Assembly (NCBI RefSeq): GCF_000208865.1
Contig: NC_018389.1
Location: 1,488,001-1,552,000 of the forward strand
Length of the DNA: 64,000 nt
Direction: 5' to 3'
Source: Neospora caninum Liverpool
Taxonomy: Eukaryota > Apicomplexa > Conoidasida > Eucoccidiorida > Sarcocystidae
Of this stretch, positions 10,460-23,647 are shown piece after piece. Position 1 is the stretch's first letter; each line of letters begins with the position of its first letter. The position numbers and the translations under genes are program-made. The notes under the pieces were generated by a model. That model searched no databases and was not told where the DNA came from. It saw nothing but the letters and a program-made list of their open reading frames with translations.

Positions 10460-13400
10460 CTAGTTCTCCGTCACGCTACTCTCGTTCTTCTCGGCCCCTT
10501 TCTCTTCCTCGCTCCTGTCTCTCTCTGTTGTCCCTGGCGCCACGGGGCCCACAGAAGATGCAGGAGACGCGACATCCTGGGAAGTCCCGTCCTTGGATTC
10601 GCTCTTCACCGTTTCCTGAGCGTGCGTCCGGACTGTGCTTTCTGCGCCTCGTTCGGTTTCATGTTCTCTTCTCCCCTCCCCCTCTGCCTCACTGTCTGGC
10701 TTCACCGATTCAGGCAGAAACATGCCGCCTGCCTCGCCGGGGTGTTCACCTTCCAGGTCGTCTCCTCGTTCTCGCTCTTCTTCCCCGCCTCTACCACTTC
10801 TTACACTGAGCGACTTTCTTCTGAAGAAAGACGGCGACGCCACACACGAGGGACGAGACCTCTCCCGTTCTCCTATGCCTCGGGTCCCCTTGCTCGCGTC
10901 CGTTCGCCGTTGATGACTTCGCTCCGTCGCTTGGCGGGCTCGGGCGGCGGCTCGTTCCCTCGCCTCGCCTCTGCATGCCTCGGCTCTCATTTTCGCGTTC
11001 AAAAAACCGTACTTCGCGGCGGCAAACGTCCGCTTATGCTGCTTGCCGTCTTCATTCCATCGGGCCGTCCATTTTTGCCCGCTTTTGTCATACACAACCC
11101 CACTTACCCCACTGCGATACATGCAGCCTGTCTCTGGGCCTCCACAGCGGCAGTCCCCTCCACCCGAGCCCCGACACCCCACAAACGGAGACACCCCCGC
11201 CGACCCCACAAACGGAGACACACTGTCCGCCACACTTCGGGCAGCCCCGCCATCCTTCAGCGGCGGAGACAGCCCACTGAGGCACTCGCCCAAACGGGAC
11301 GCATCTCCCGCCGCGGAATGGCTCGGATCCGAGAACGAGGACAGGAGCGGCTCGAGGCGTCTGGTGCTTTGGGGCCGAAGCTCCGGAGAGGTATACGGAA
11401 CCAAATGAGGAGACAAATCCCCGCCGGAGGACGGAAGAGAAACTCCGTTCCTATCTCCGTCTTCTCCAAACGCTGGTCGCCTCGACAAATCGAACGCAGA
11501 AGGCGAGAGACGACCGCCGCATGGGCCGAAACAGGACGGCGATTCGGAGACGATCCCAGGCCCATTCGTGGACAGCGACGAGAAGAGAGACGGCACGCCC
11601 TCGTTTTGCCCCCGATCCGTGCGGGTGCGGGACCCGAAAGATCCGACCTTTGTCAACCCTGTCCAAGGTGTCGGTTCACCAGGTCTATCGAAGTCTGACG
11701 GCGAGCTCCACAGGGCACTGTTCGTCCTGTCACTGGCGCCCCCAATCGCGCAAGGAAAAGCGTGTGAACCCATGCTGCCTGCCTCGGCGATGCTGTAAGT
11801 CTCCGATGCGCACGGCGGCCGGCCTCGTTGCCTCTCGTCTTGTTCTCTCTTCGCAAGGCGAACGAGATGGAGGGCGAGATGGCGGAAGAAAAGCCCTTCG
11901 TCCGTCTCTTCGTGTTCACTCTTGGCTGTCCGCTTCGCGTCGTCTTCCAGCCCCTCTGCGGCACTTCCACCCCCTCGCCGAGCAGTCGCTTTTCGAGCGT
12001 CCGGTCGTCTCTCGCTGTCTCCGCACTGCACCTTTTCGTTCGCTTCGTTGCGGTGGTTTCTCGGGTCACCTCGTCGCGCTTGAGTCTCTTCTTCCTGGGC
12101 CCGGGCGACGACGCGCGAGAGAAACGCGGAGAAGGGAAACGAAAGGTCAGCAGGCAGGTCGCGTCCGATGGCGTCCCGCCCACCTGCAGTCCCTCCCATC
12201 TCGTCGGCCTGCGCCGCCTCCCCGCGCGCGGCAGAGCTGCCTAGGAGAGAAGGAATGGAGGACGAGCCCGAGTCGATGGGAGACGCAGGTGCGGCCTTGG
12301 CGCCTTGGTCTGACTGGCCCTCACAGGCTGGCGTTGAGTACGGGAGAGCAAGGGAAGCAAAATGCGGGGACAGACCTTCCTCGCGACACTGCTTGCCGCG
12401 GCCGTCTCTCAAGTGGCGCCCGCTGTCTCCCTCAGGCTCCCTTTCCAAGAATTCGCCTTTCCGTTTCCTCAGAAACAGCTGGACTGCCGTCGGCAAAACC
12501 GCGGTTGGCCCAGTGCCAGAGGAAAACCTCTCTGCGGCACGCGCACCTGACGCTCGTTGCCCTACGCGTAGAGCAGATGCGCTGGAGGAAGGCAACGACG
12601 GGCGCAGCCCGTCAGCTGCTCTCATCTTCTCGACTCCGCCTTCAGGCAGACTCGAGAAAGTAGACAGAGGAGCGGCGGCAGAGGAAAGAGACTCCGCAGC
12701 GAGCTCGGTAGCGCGGATGGCCGCTGAGCAGTCACGCGGTGTCTTGCCATCCGGGCCGCGCTGGCTGAGGCAAGCAGACGTCGAGGCGCCTCCCTCACGT
12801 TTTCCTACCCCCTCCCCAGTCTCGTCCTTTGCACACAACAGCGTTTCGCCGCTCAGCGAGCTACCCCCCGTGTGGCTCGGCGCATCGGTTAGGCGATGTG
12901 GAAGCGTCGACAGCGCGAGCGAAAGAGAAGACGACGGAAGGAGAAGAGGAGACGAAAGGGTGTCCCCAGAGGCCCAGACCGGCTGCTGAGAGAAGAGGTT
13001 CTGAGGTGGCGAAAGGAGGGAAGCAGGAGATGTCGGAGTCGAAGAGAGAGGCGAGTACGCGTTTGCGGACGTACACTGCGAGGAGGAAGAAGCCTGAAGA
13101 GAGGCCGTGGTTGTGCAAGACCACGCGGGGAGACCACCAGACGAGGAAGAGACTGAAGCACGTTTCGAGGCCAAACGCGAGGCAAAAGAAGAAAGAGGCG
13201 AAGGCGTCTCGCGCGACGGGACGCCCGTGGGGGGAAGACTCTCGTACACGCCAGACGGGATTGCGGAAAATAAACCGGAATATCCTGCCAGGGAATTCTG
13301 TGCACAAACACCCAGGACAGCGGCGTTGCAGCCGGCATTCGAAGACTCACGCCTGCCATCCGCGACTGCGATCCTAGCTCCCAAAAGCATGCAGATCCAT

Positions 13401-16400
13401 TCGTCTGTGTCCGTTCTCGAGAGCGCGGGGCACTGCCGAATGCGACGCATATCCCTGGTCGCGAGGCCGCACAACACTCAACCATGCACACCGGTCCGCG
13501 TCAGCCACGCACACATGCACACAGACACGCACACCCAGCTACGTCCATGTGTGACGGCCCAGACGTAACGCGCGGACACCTGTCGAAGACGGATGCTCCT
13601 CTGGCGCGCCGTAGACAAACGAGTCTATTCTACCGCCCGCATTCCCGTTCAGCGGTAACCCTAGGAGACCCTCGATGGCACCATCTGTTTGAATACATGT
13701 GCGTTTTGTTCCCTACCTTTTCGTGTGTTGAGCCAAGGAAAAGGTCTCCACTGTCTTCCGCGTGTTCTTGAAGTTTTCGGAGCAGCAACAACAACTGCCC
13801 CTGTTGCTGTTTCTCCCGCACGCGCAGGTGCTTTTTGTAGTTCTCGTTCTCCAAGATGTCAATGAGCTCTGCGGCTAGGGTTTCAGACCGCATCCTGGCG
13901 CGTTCTGTTTCGGTCGTCTCTTCCTTTCGGCCACCGCTGTCCAGTTCGTCTCCAGCGGCCTGTTCCCTTCGCCCTTCGCCGCGAGGGCCATCCCCTGAGA
14001 CCACATGCAGAGCCTCTCCGTCCCCTGTTTCTTCACTGCGTCGCTCGCTTGCTTCTTCCCTCTCTCCGCGGCGAAGCGCTTGGGTAAGTCCAAAACGTGA
14101 GCGAGCAGCCGGTGCCGACGACTCAGATGAAGGCACAGACGGACAGAAGGAACGCGAGATTTGTTCCCTGAGCAATTGCTCTTCTTCTGCGTCGCCTCGG
14201 AGATTCTCCAAAGGCGTTGCCAGCTGCTGGGCAATCCACTGGAGGTTTTTCGGAAGAGTTTCGCTCGGCGTCGAGTCCTCACCGAACCGCCGTGTAGCGT
14301 CCGTTTCTTCGTGTTCCCCACTGGCTGTACACCGCACGTTACTGCACTCGGCCGTCTGAGCCGGCACCGTTTTCTCGATTCCGGAAACGCGGAAAGATGA
14401 AGGCGGATCGCCTCTCTCTGTGTCGGCTTCCGCCTCTCCTGCCGCTCGCTCTTCTCCATTTCGTCCTTTCTCGAGGCCGTGCTCGTGCTCTAAGATTTCC
14501 TGAGCTGCGGCAGACCACAGAGGCGCCGCAATTAACTCCGACGAGGCCGAGGCAGGCAGCAACCCTCCCTCTGTGCGTCCTGCTCTCTCGCGTCTGTCTT
14601 GCTTGGTTGCCTCTCTGCGAGCTCCTTCTTCTCCACTTTCCCCCGCGCGAGGGGAACCGTCCTTCTCGCCTGCCATAGAGCCTTGCTCGTCTACTCCCTC
14701 TCCGGCTCTCCGGCTGTCTCCACTCGGTTCGCTCCGACTTCCGCACTGTTCTGCATCCTCTCCCACCTCCATGCTTACGCACTCACGCCCTCCCGCGGCT
14801 CGAGAGTCCGGGCCTTTCTCGGAAGACGCGAACTGCTGAGGAAGACACTTCAACGCCGGGTGTTCTGCCGCAGCCAGAGCGTCACACACAGCGTCCAGGA
14901 CACGGGATCCTGCCGACGACTTCGTTTCTGTTAAAACTTGCAGGATCGCGCCAATCCCTTTCAGCTTGTCAGACAAAAGGCTGGCAAGCTGTCTCGACAC
15001 CTGGACAGGGTCTTCAGGTGTTCCCGAAGAGACAGAGAAAACCGTAAAAGTCGACGACGGTCCTGGGGAACGGCCATCGAATGCAGAGACGTCGGTTTGT
15101 TTCTCTTCCTTTCCTTGCGCGTCTTGTTCGTTTTGCCGGCGCGCCGCTCTGGTCTCTGCCTCAAGCGAAGGGGAAGCAGCTAACGATTTTTGCTCGACGT
15201 CGCGATGCAGGAGCTCCAGCAGCGGGCCGAAGCATACCAGCAGATACAGCGTCAGTTCCCTTAAACTGGTAGCCTTCTCCACGAGCTCTGTGTGCAGGGC
15301 GTACGTCGGGCAAATCTGTCGAAGGGTTGGTGTTTCTGGCCGCTTCCCCGCGCCATGCAGGCGGCGCGCACTGACTCTCGATATGTCCCCTGGCGCAGCC
15401 GAAGCGGCAGAAGCGAAGGCCACAGGAGGGCCAGCAGGAGCAGGCGAGGACAAGGAGATAGAGTGGGGTGACGGCGCCCGAAAAGAGGCAGTTGCCGGAT
15501 CCCCGGAGCTTTCAGGCGCTGCGACCGAGGCGACGCAGGACGAGGCGCGGCCGAACGGTCGAAGAAAAGAAACGGCGAAGAGGAGATCAAGAGCAAGTTG
15601 ACGGATAGCGTTTAACCTGTTCGCGTCTTCACCTTGTTTCTCTGTCCACGTTGTCTCTCCAGTCTGATTCGAAAGGCCAGCAGGCGTCTCTGCCAGGTGA
15701 ACGAGGTCCGACGCTGCTTGCGCGGCTTTCGCCTTCTGTCCGATCTTTCCAAGCACCGCCGACATCCAGCTTGTAGGCCGGGCCACCTCCCCTTGAACAT
15801 TCACAGCAGGGTCGTGGGGCGTTTTTACCTCTTTGAGTGGACTGAAAGCGAGAGTCGACGGCTCTGCTTCAGCTGCGTTCTCCGCCAGGGCACTCTCTTT
15901 CACTGGCGTCGCGAACCCCGCGGCGGATCCACAAGACGAAGAGGCGGAACCTGTTGAAGCCAGGCAGGAGGCAGCTGTGCTTCCCGTTGTATCACCAGCA
16001 AAAGGCGTTTCTGCACTCGCCTCCAAGGCGCGTGGGCGTTCAGACGCCACCGCCTGATTTGGGTGTACCGATGAGTAAGACGAAAAGAACGAGCGATTTT
16101 CTTTGTCGTCTTCGCTCTTGGAAACGCCCCCTCTCTGCTCGCTGCAGGCCGTCACTGAGACAGAATTCGACCATGAAGGCGGAAACAGCCTCAGCCCAGG
16201 AAAATCAACTCCCTGGCCCTCGTTCCCGTTTTCGTTCTCTTGGCGAATCCCTTTGCCCAGGTATTGGTGCTCCGACACTAAAGTATGTAGACGGTCTTCC
16301 TCCTCTCTGATCTCTGGAGGTGAACACTTCGACAGAGGGAGAGAGGAAGAAGCTTCGCTGTTGGCCGCGTGATGATGAACGGGAAAACAATGACTACAAG

Positions 16401-16827
16401 TTCCGGTGGAAGGGGCGAACTTTGATAGTCGAAGAGAATCGAGGGTATTCCTAGTAACCCTTCTTTCTTCAACAGCCTTTGCGTTGTGACCTTGCGCTAG
16501 TGCAGTAGACCTCCCCACGTCGGAAGTCTCGGGGGAGGTTTTGAGCAGCGAACTGTCCGCGAGAGAGGAAGTCCCCTGTCTGTTGTCGCCCTCACAAAAC
16601 GATATACCTGCCTCGTTTCCTTCCCGAGAAAAAGATGAAGCCCCGGATGGGCCAAGCGACGGAGTAGAAGACGACTCGGTATTTCTTTGTCTTTCGATTA
16701 GCAGCTGGTCGGCAGTGTCACTGAAATCCACACGTGTCCTCGCACGTCTAGGTAAAGCAAGAGGCGGCTCTACGCCATTACTGCTGTCCTCCGAAACGGA
16801 CAGGCCGATGGGGAAATCAACCTGCAT
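10460..16827 (-). CDS. ApiAP2 family transcription factor
   Basis: Sequence-specific DNA-binding protein of the apicomplexan AP2 family, acting in the nucleus. Exon 1 is 16827-13717 (1,037 codons); the start ATG is preceded by an in-frame TGA two codons upstream. Exon 2 is 13432-10460 (990 codons plus TAG). The donor reads AAG|GTAGGG and the acceptor GGCAG|TGC, both phase 0, for a total of 2,027 residues. A single AP2 domain lies near residues 1807-1865 (about 11125-10950): GVSGVVYDKSGQKWTARW, then a basic strand with KRTFAAAKYG and a helix with AKMRAEACR. A six-residue repeat VSPFVG occurs twice just before it. Otherwise the protein is Ser/Ala/Arg-rich, with a leucine-rich segment LYLLVCFGPLLELL in exon 1. 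The frame stays open for 69 codons after the stop. It may be the factor named AP2IV-5 in T. gondii; I recall that from neighbourhood only, so no symbol is given. Confidence 0.9.
10945..11125 (-). other. AP2 DNA-binding domain
   Basis: About 58 residues with the pattern of a plant-type AP2/ApiAP2 fold: GV-GV-YDKSG--WTARW, then KRTFAAAKYGFLNAK and an alanine/arginine-rich helix. This is the segment that identifies the gene. Confidence 0.9.
11177..11221. repeat. 18-bp direct duplication inside the ApiAP2 coding region
   Basis: CCCCACAAACGGAGACAC occurs exactly at 11177-11194 and again at 11204-11221. The copies are 27 bp apart and in frame, and code for the VSPFVG repeat just upstream of the AP2 domain. 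Confidence 0.9.
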
Positions 16828-19800
16828 GGTTCACCCGCTCGCCTCGTACATCAGGCGAGCTCACATAGGCGTACGTATAGATTCGCACATGTATGCATGT
16901 CAATGCATACTCTATGTATTTACAGAATATAAGCACCTAAAAACGGTAACCACATATACGCGCGTATGTGTATACTAGATATCTTGAGACGCATATACGA
17001 ACAAGACGTATACGCGGTACTCTGTAGATTGAGACGAGTCCACTCGTGTGGGTTTGACGGTAACGCAGACCTTTCTTTCCTGTTTTTGAGAAACGCAATA
17101 GAGTAGGGTTGTCCTTTCAAAAGAAGAATAAGAGTAACAAATCAAAGGCGGCGCAGAACGAACTGCCCAGCTATTCTCGTACGGAGTCATGAACGGGGCT
17201 ACTTTCCCACCAGGCGAAAATGCACAAATGCGAAAACAACCGTAATCTTAGGCGAGCAGGCAAATGAACCCTTCCCTCTCAGAGGACGGGACCTAATACG
17301 CGCCGGTATTCGCCGGTAGGAAATGGCAACTGGAGAGCACAGAAATGCGGCTGCTCTCGTCATGCTGTATACGTAAGTCTCTTGAGGCACTGAGAGGTGA
17401 AAACGCTTGGATGTTTTCTTGTCACAGTGCTACAGTGCTCGGAATGTTGCCTGCCATCTTTTCCGACAGAAGTGGACGATGAAAGGGCTATGAAAAGAAT
17501 GGAGCGGGCACAAAACACGGAACGTCGACGGCGGCTTACGGATGTGAGACTGCGACTCTCCGTACACGGGGAACACTTCATCAACGTAAAGTGTTCGTGA
17601 TAAACAAGACAACGAAGAGGTATCAAAACAATGGCGAGTGCTGAAAGGAAGGGTTGTCGGCCACTTCAGTTCTGATTCAACAGGACGGCCTCAGCATCGA
17701 TCGAGACGGCTCGACGAGGCTTCTGAAGCGTCAGATGCCCGGGCGCCCGTTAGCTATGTGCTGCTGGCCAGTCACGTGCTAACGAGCAGAAAAACGGGAG
17801 ACAAATCACATCCACGACAGATACGCATGACAGACAAGAATGCACATTCCACACAAGGGTACTAAATATCGAAGGAATGCACGGAGAGAAGATAGGAGAT
17901 CCCTTTCTCTTTGGACTTTGGAAACCACAGCGGGAAATCGGTGACACATTTTGTCTCCCGAAAAGAAGACAGGTCCATAAAACGCGACCGCGCCTCCCGT
18001 CACGTCAAACGAACAGAGAGGGCGAAAGTCATACAACGTTCCCGTCCACACGCCTCCAGTCTTTACGCAGACATAGGCATATAATCACAAACCTATACCT
18101 ATCATACATAGGGGCGCATGTATAGAGAATACATACTATTACACAGATGCGCATACAGGTGACTGACTTTGTCACTGGGCGTCGGGAATGCGTATAGAGA
18201 GAACGTTCAGCGCTCGGGGACGCCTGGTGGGCGGCGTGCAACGTTAGGGCCTTTTTGGAATAGGACCGGGTTGGCGAGCCTGACACACGAGACAGGTGTG
18301 TTTCAAACAAAAAATTGAGTTATCTCGCTATTGCGTTTCATCGAATTCCCTTGTTCCCTTCGGCCTCCCTTTAAGTTTTTACTTAGAGAAGGGAAAAAGG
18401 AGACAAGAAGGGTTATTAAAAAGCCGTCTAGGGGCGGAGAGACAGCAGGCGTCACCCGCGTCAGTGAGTGACAAGATGGACCTCGCGTGAGGAACGATGA
18501 CCTTGCGCTTTTTGCTGGGGGATGCGCGCGAAACGGGCTCGAGCGAGGAAAGGGGAGAGGAGCAGGACGGCCAATAAGAGAGAGACAGGAGAAAGGGAGA
18601 AGGGAGAAAACGGGATGACCTGTCCTCGTCTTCTCTCTAGAAGTGTTACGCTCCTGTTTCGTTCCCCTTTTGATCCCCGGTGCACATGGTCGTAATCACC
18701 GGCAGAGGACGACGAAAAACCCAGCCAGTACATAAACGAAGACTCGACAACTTTGCATACGTGTTCCCCGAAGTGGTCCGACAAAGAAAAACCCACAAAC
18801 AGCTTCAAAGGCGAAAGAAGTAACCTATCGACTGACCAAGGGACGACCCTACGAGCGCTAGAGCAGCTCACAAGCGACAATACGAAATCCGCAAATTGAC
18901 AAGAGTCCGGAGGCAACTCTACAATGTCAAAAACATGTTAAAAACTACGCCTCTGAAAGGACACCTGATTTTGACTGCAAAGGAAACTGCGAGAAAATTC
19001 ATTTCGCCTCTCCTATGAGTTTTTCGCTTCGCCTCTTGTGGAGACGCGACACACAATAACTCCAAAACGTCCAAATTTTTCTCTGCCCATCACCAGTACA
19101 TACCAGGCTGTAAATATATCCATACCAATTTGATGTAGGCACAGTACAGTTTCACGCAAAGCAGTAAGCGTTTCCTGAAAGGGACAAAAGGTCATAGCCA
19201 CAGTCGGGAGTAATCCGTGGTGAGCTGTTCACATCATAAAGGGCAACTCTCAGCATGGCACGCGCTTTTGAAGAGACAAGAGATGTGCTTACAACGATCT
19301 CAGATGCCCCGGGGCTGCCGAAGATTTGAGGAGCAAAACATCTGGCGTTTTTGTGTTTCTGACAACAATGAGCGTTCTCATCGACGCCCTTTAACCTGTT
19401 TTTTGCCGAAAGCGACACCGGTACACCAAGACGTTTCTCCCAAATCCCGTGAAACTGTGCAACATTAACACACGAATCTAGGTAAAAGAGATTGACGAAT
19501 GCCCGTGACCGCTCTCTCTCAACGAGCCACGCGGGGACACTGTCACAACAACAGGCGAGCTATGATCGAGATCACACTTACGATTGCACTTTAAAATAGA
19601 AAACCTCGATTCCTCGAGTGGCTTGTTGACAGCCAATCTCGTGTACCAAGACGGCGAGATCGCAAAAGCCGCATTGGAAATTCAAAAATTCAGTTCATCT
19701 GAGGAGATTCAACAGGCGGGCACGCGATCGCTAGCCCTCCTGTCCCCCTACAGCGAGCACAGTTTCCAGGGAATCACAAGGAGCACTGGTGCCACCATAT

Positions 19801-22800
19801 ACTCGGTGAGCGCCGGGCCATAAATCTGGGTCTGAGGCAGAGCCCTGTTCGCACTCTGCCTACCTCGAAGATACGAGGAAACCTGTCACGAACTCGCTTG
19901 GGACAGGAAAACTGTTTACCTGAACAACCTCCACAATAAACGAAATACGCTTCCGGCTGAACTACTGCACAAACGAAAACACCCCGCTGCGCCTCGGCGT
20001 ACAGCACTACACAGCTCTATTGGGACAAATCACCACTCGCCTACGGTTCTATTGGCCGAGCAAACAGAAAGACGCGGTCGGTGAGCTTCGCCGTGGGCCC
20101 TGTCGACTGCTGCTCAGTGCTGAAGGACTCAAACGAACAGCCACAAAAACCAAGTTTCTAGAACATGGAATCGTTGCACCTTTATTTAGACACATGTAGG
20201 GAAACAACCCAGATCGCGTCTCTAAATGAAGAACGCCTGAGCCTGGGGACGCTAGGGTGTCGGACAGAGCGCCACAAAAGTGACCTTCCTACTCGACGTC
20301 TCAAATACCATGGCTTCTCAGTGGCATCTTGGCTAGGTCGAACAGTGAGAGCTAGGACCGGGCGAACGTAAGAGAAGCAAGGAAGAAAATTTCATATAAG
20401 TAAACACGCCACCGAGGCGCTTGCGGGTGTCTGAGGCACGTAGGGCCATACCTTGCAGGAGAAAGGGCCTTTCGGCGGAGAGCTGCGAAGAGACACCCGC
20501 CCAGCCCCCGGCCAGGCCTGGTTCTGAGCAGACTCCGAAACGAGAAGCATGCCCCCTCCCCTGAAATGGCAGACACTCTGAAGGGCTATACACGTGGCCA
20601 AATCGTGTCTACGCGTCTTCTGCCCGTGTCGCTTTTCTCTTTTCCGATACGAGATTTGTGGCGGGCGAATAGCATCTGGCGAATGATGTTTCCTCACAAG
20701 ACGGATTCCCAATGCCACTGAGGAAACAGGGGCAAGAGCGCATGTCACGGATCGACAGCGGACGTTCTGGGGAACAGGGGTGCGCTGTACATCAGCCAGG
20801 CAAGTGTAGGACCTCATATCAATCTCACGCCTATTTTGGAAGAAGGAACGAAAGTCAGGACCAGAAACTCCGGTCCATGTATTGCTCCATGGTTTTTCAC
20901 CTGCTCAAGCGGGCTGCCGACAGGTCTCCGAAAAACAGAAAATGCTTCAGACTGTTCGAAAGGAAGTGTATGTGAGCGTTGGTCTCAAGTGTCTTTCAGA
21001 ACCAAGACAGCAAGGCCTCGCGGAGACACCAGCGTCGGGGGGCTTCTGAATGTGTGGACCTCTTGAAAAGGCTAGTGATCTCTCGTCTGAGTAGACGAAG
21101 AAAACGAGTTATGGATCTTACACTGTCTGGACGAGCGGATTGCAAGTTGTCGCCGTCGCAGTAAATGATCAAATCAAGAAGAGGTTTCACCCTCCACCTG
21201 AACATGTTGACAGCTTGCTTGATGGTAGGGCAGGGGATGCTCTCTACTCTGCCACCAGAGCACGGCCTGTTGCGCAAATAAGTGGCAACGGGGTCTTCTC
21301 ATTTGTTTTCTTCATCCATCTGCACTGCTGCCGGTTTTGGACACGCCCACTGGTAGTCGCCCTAAGACGATCCCGCACGGAATAGCAAGCCAGACCCATT
21401 CCCCGTATTACCTCGTCGGTACCACGTCAGCATTAGATAGGGCAAAAAGCCTACAACAAGAGATTCCTTTTCCGCGAACACGCTCTCAGGAGTTTTTGAT
21501 TAATACAGCCTTCTACCTACAGGGAGAATCCAGTGTTTCCCCGTCCCAGGTAGCCTGGTTGTACACAACAAACACAGATTCCTCTGTAAGAAAGCGTCCT
21601 TAATTTGCCTTCTGTCGCCTTTGTTTTATTTCTTCTGCAGTGTTTTGCAAAGGCAAAGCCCTCTCTTATTCATAGATTCGGTTATGAAGTGAATACACGT
21701 GGTGAAGCATTATTCGTGGAGTACAAACATATCTGGAGCGAGACTATGAGTACCGCATCGCGCCCTATAGCCTGACTGCTAGCTTGCCCCGGAACGCTCA
21801 GGTGATTCACACCTTGCCGAAACACGCTTCGTATCTCTGGTTTGTACCGAGAACACAATAAAACAGTGAACGGACGGATAGAGCTCTTTCTGACACAATC
21901 ACCAGTAAGAGGAAATAAACAATGACGCCCAAGTACCTCCGTCACACATACGGGCAACATTCGGTATACCAATTCCTTCATAATCCATGTTTCTAGTGAC
22001 AACCAACGAGGATGACTGTCGCAGTTCGGCGCCGAGTCATCGTTCGCCCTGTGGGCTCACACTCCCCCCATCCACCGAGGACGAAGAGGCCAAAGCTGAT
22101 CATCATAATAATACTACTTTTCCAGGGAGGGGCCCTCGCGAGCAGGGGGGCGGTTGTCGTGTGCGTGCAGTTAATCTAGCGAATAACTGCGATGCCACAG
22201 TCAGACGAGATACGCTTGTGTACCACAGAGTTTTCTACCGTAAGCACGCGGGCATTATAAGCGCGGCTGCCAACGGCAATCTGCGATGTTCCTAAGAAGA
22301 AGACACCGCTCTATAAAGTGCTTAGTGCCTTTCTACGACGAAACATCGTGGGCATAGCATCGGTTGTGTTCGTTGGAGATCCGGAGACAGTGGAGAGCCA
22401 GCTTCTTGAATATTTTCTGCGTGGCCGACCTTAAGCGCGCAAGACCTCATTTTCCAATTTTTGGCCAGCTTCGTATCGTCATTGCGGGATCTCACAGATG
22501 ATCGAGATGTGTACAACTGCTGTCTGTTCGAATATGTTCCGTGAGGGATCGATTCTACCGTGGTTTCTGCGGCGGCTAGGTTGGTCACACCCGCTGCGAC
22601 GGGCCACCCGTGTCCGGCAAGCCTGTTACCCGTTTTGTGTGCCAAACAATTTGCAACAAGGAATATGACTGCTGTTTTACTGCCTCCACAAGCACACGTT
22701 TTCAGCATCCCAAGTCCGCACTGTCGAAGTTCTCCGCAGGGGAAGTCATGTTGTCCGTGTGCGCAGGTGCTGCTGCTCGCCTGGGAAAGAGAGGAAAACA

Positions 22801-23647
22801 GAGGTAGGTGGTTGTGGTCTGAAGGGTGTGCTGACGGAGGAAAAGGGCGGCTGTGTGCTAGTGTTTGTGACGCTGTCTCTCAACACCGCAGGTTCGGACT
22901 GCTTTACCCGACGTCTCTCCGCCCTGTTTTCCCCGCGTAAAATCTGCATCACTTTGCTTTTTGTCGCTGTGCGTTTCGTACACACGTGTGCGGTAGGATT
23001 AATTTTCGTCGCAATTTAGTGGCTCGGTTCTCCCCCAATTCCCCGACAGCACACACAGCTTCTCGGAATTCCTTCCCTATTCCGGGGACACAAGAATTTT
23101 GCAGCAGAGTTGTTGCTTTCGAAAGCCCGTCTGTTTGGCTTTCTTCGCGAGCGTAAAATCACCCCCCGTGTGGTATCTGCTCTTTTACCCCTGCGAGAAT
23201 TCGGAAGACGCCCGCATAAACCCTCCAACGGACGGCAGATACACATTCTACACAAAGCAAGTGGCGACGCCTTGGCGCGCTTGTCTCTGAAGATAGAACC
23301 ACTTCAAAAAGCCCCGCAGTTCCACGTGCCAACTGCAAGTTGCAAGTTCCCCCGCTTTTTCACCGGATATTCTTGCGGTTGCCAACGTTTCGTGCCAAGC
23401 GGAACCACCGTCTACGAGGTCGACTTTCCCCTGCTACAGCTTCACCCAGGCGGTTGTTGTTATACGACCAACCAATCGCTTGCTTTTGCTTCTTTTGTGG
23501 CCAGTTCCTTTCCCGTTGCGTGAGAGGTACGTACACCGCGAGTTTGTGCTCTCCGCGTCTCGTGTGCCGCCAGTCACCGTTTGCCCACCTTCCCGTTTTT
23601 TTTTGTTCTTCCCGTAAAACCGTCTCGACAGTCTCCGGTCATCCAAA
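16828..23647. other. Gene-poor 6.8-kb interval
   Basis: No complete gene is recognisable. The right side holds the ApiAP2 promoter and 5' UTR beginning at 16828; the far end holds the promoter of the DP1 gene. The longest open frames are about 140 codons or less and lack low-complexity coccidian coding style, splice continuity or family similarity. One stretch at 19968-20200 resembles a retroviral-type integrase zinc finger and is listed separately. Base composition is less GC-rich than the surrounding genes, with few simple repeats. Confidence 0.6.
19968..20200 (+). pseudogene. Possible relic of an LTR-retrotransposon integrase zinc-binding domain
   Basis: An open stretch reads TPLRLGVQHYTALLGQ, then TTRLRFYWPSKQKDAV and a RGPCRLL segment, closing with TAG at 20198. 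The order H-(x5)-G-Q/H, TxxRLxxFYWP, KD and C follows the H2C2 integrase zinc finger of Ty3/gypsy elements, whose consensus has a His, FYWP, KDV and CxxC. One His and one Cys of the set are missing and several residues before FYWP are lost. No reverse transcriptase, RNase H or integrase core could be seen around it, so it would be a short decayed fragment. The likeness could also be chance. Confidence 0.3.

Noticed and set aside
9983..11698. Plus-strand frame of 571 codons
   Set aside because: It lies opposite the ApiAP2 second exon, starts in a TA microsatellite and has Cys/Ser/Leu-rich shadow composition.
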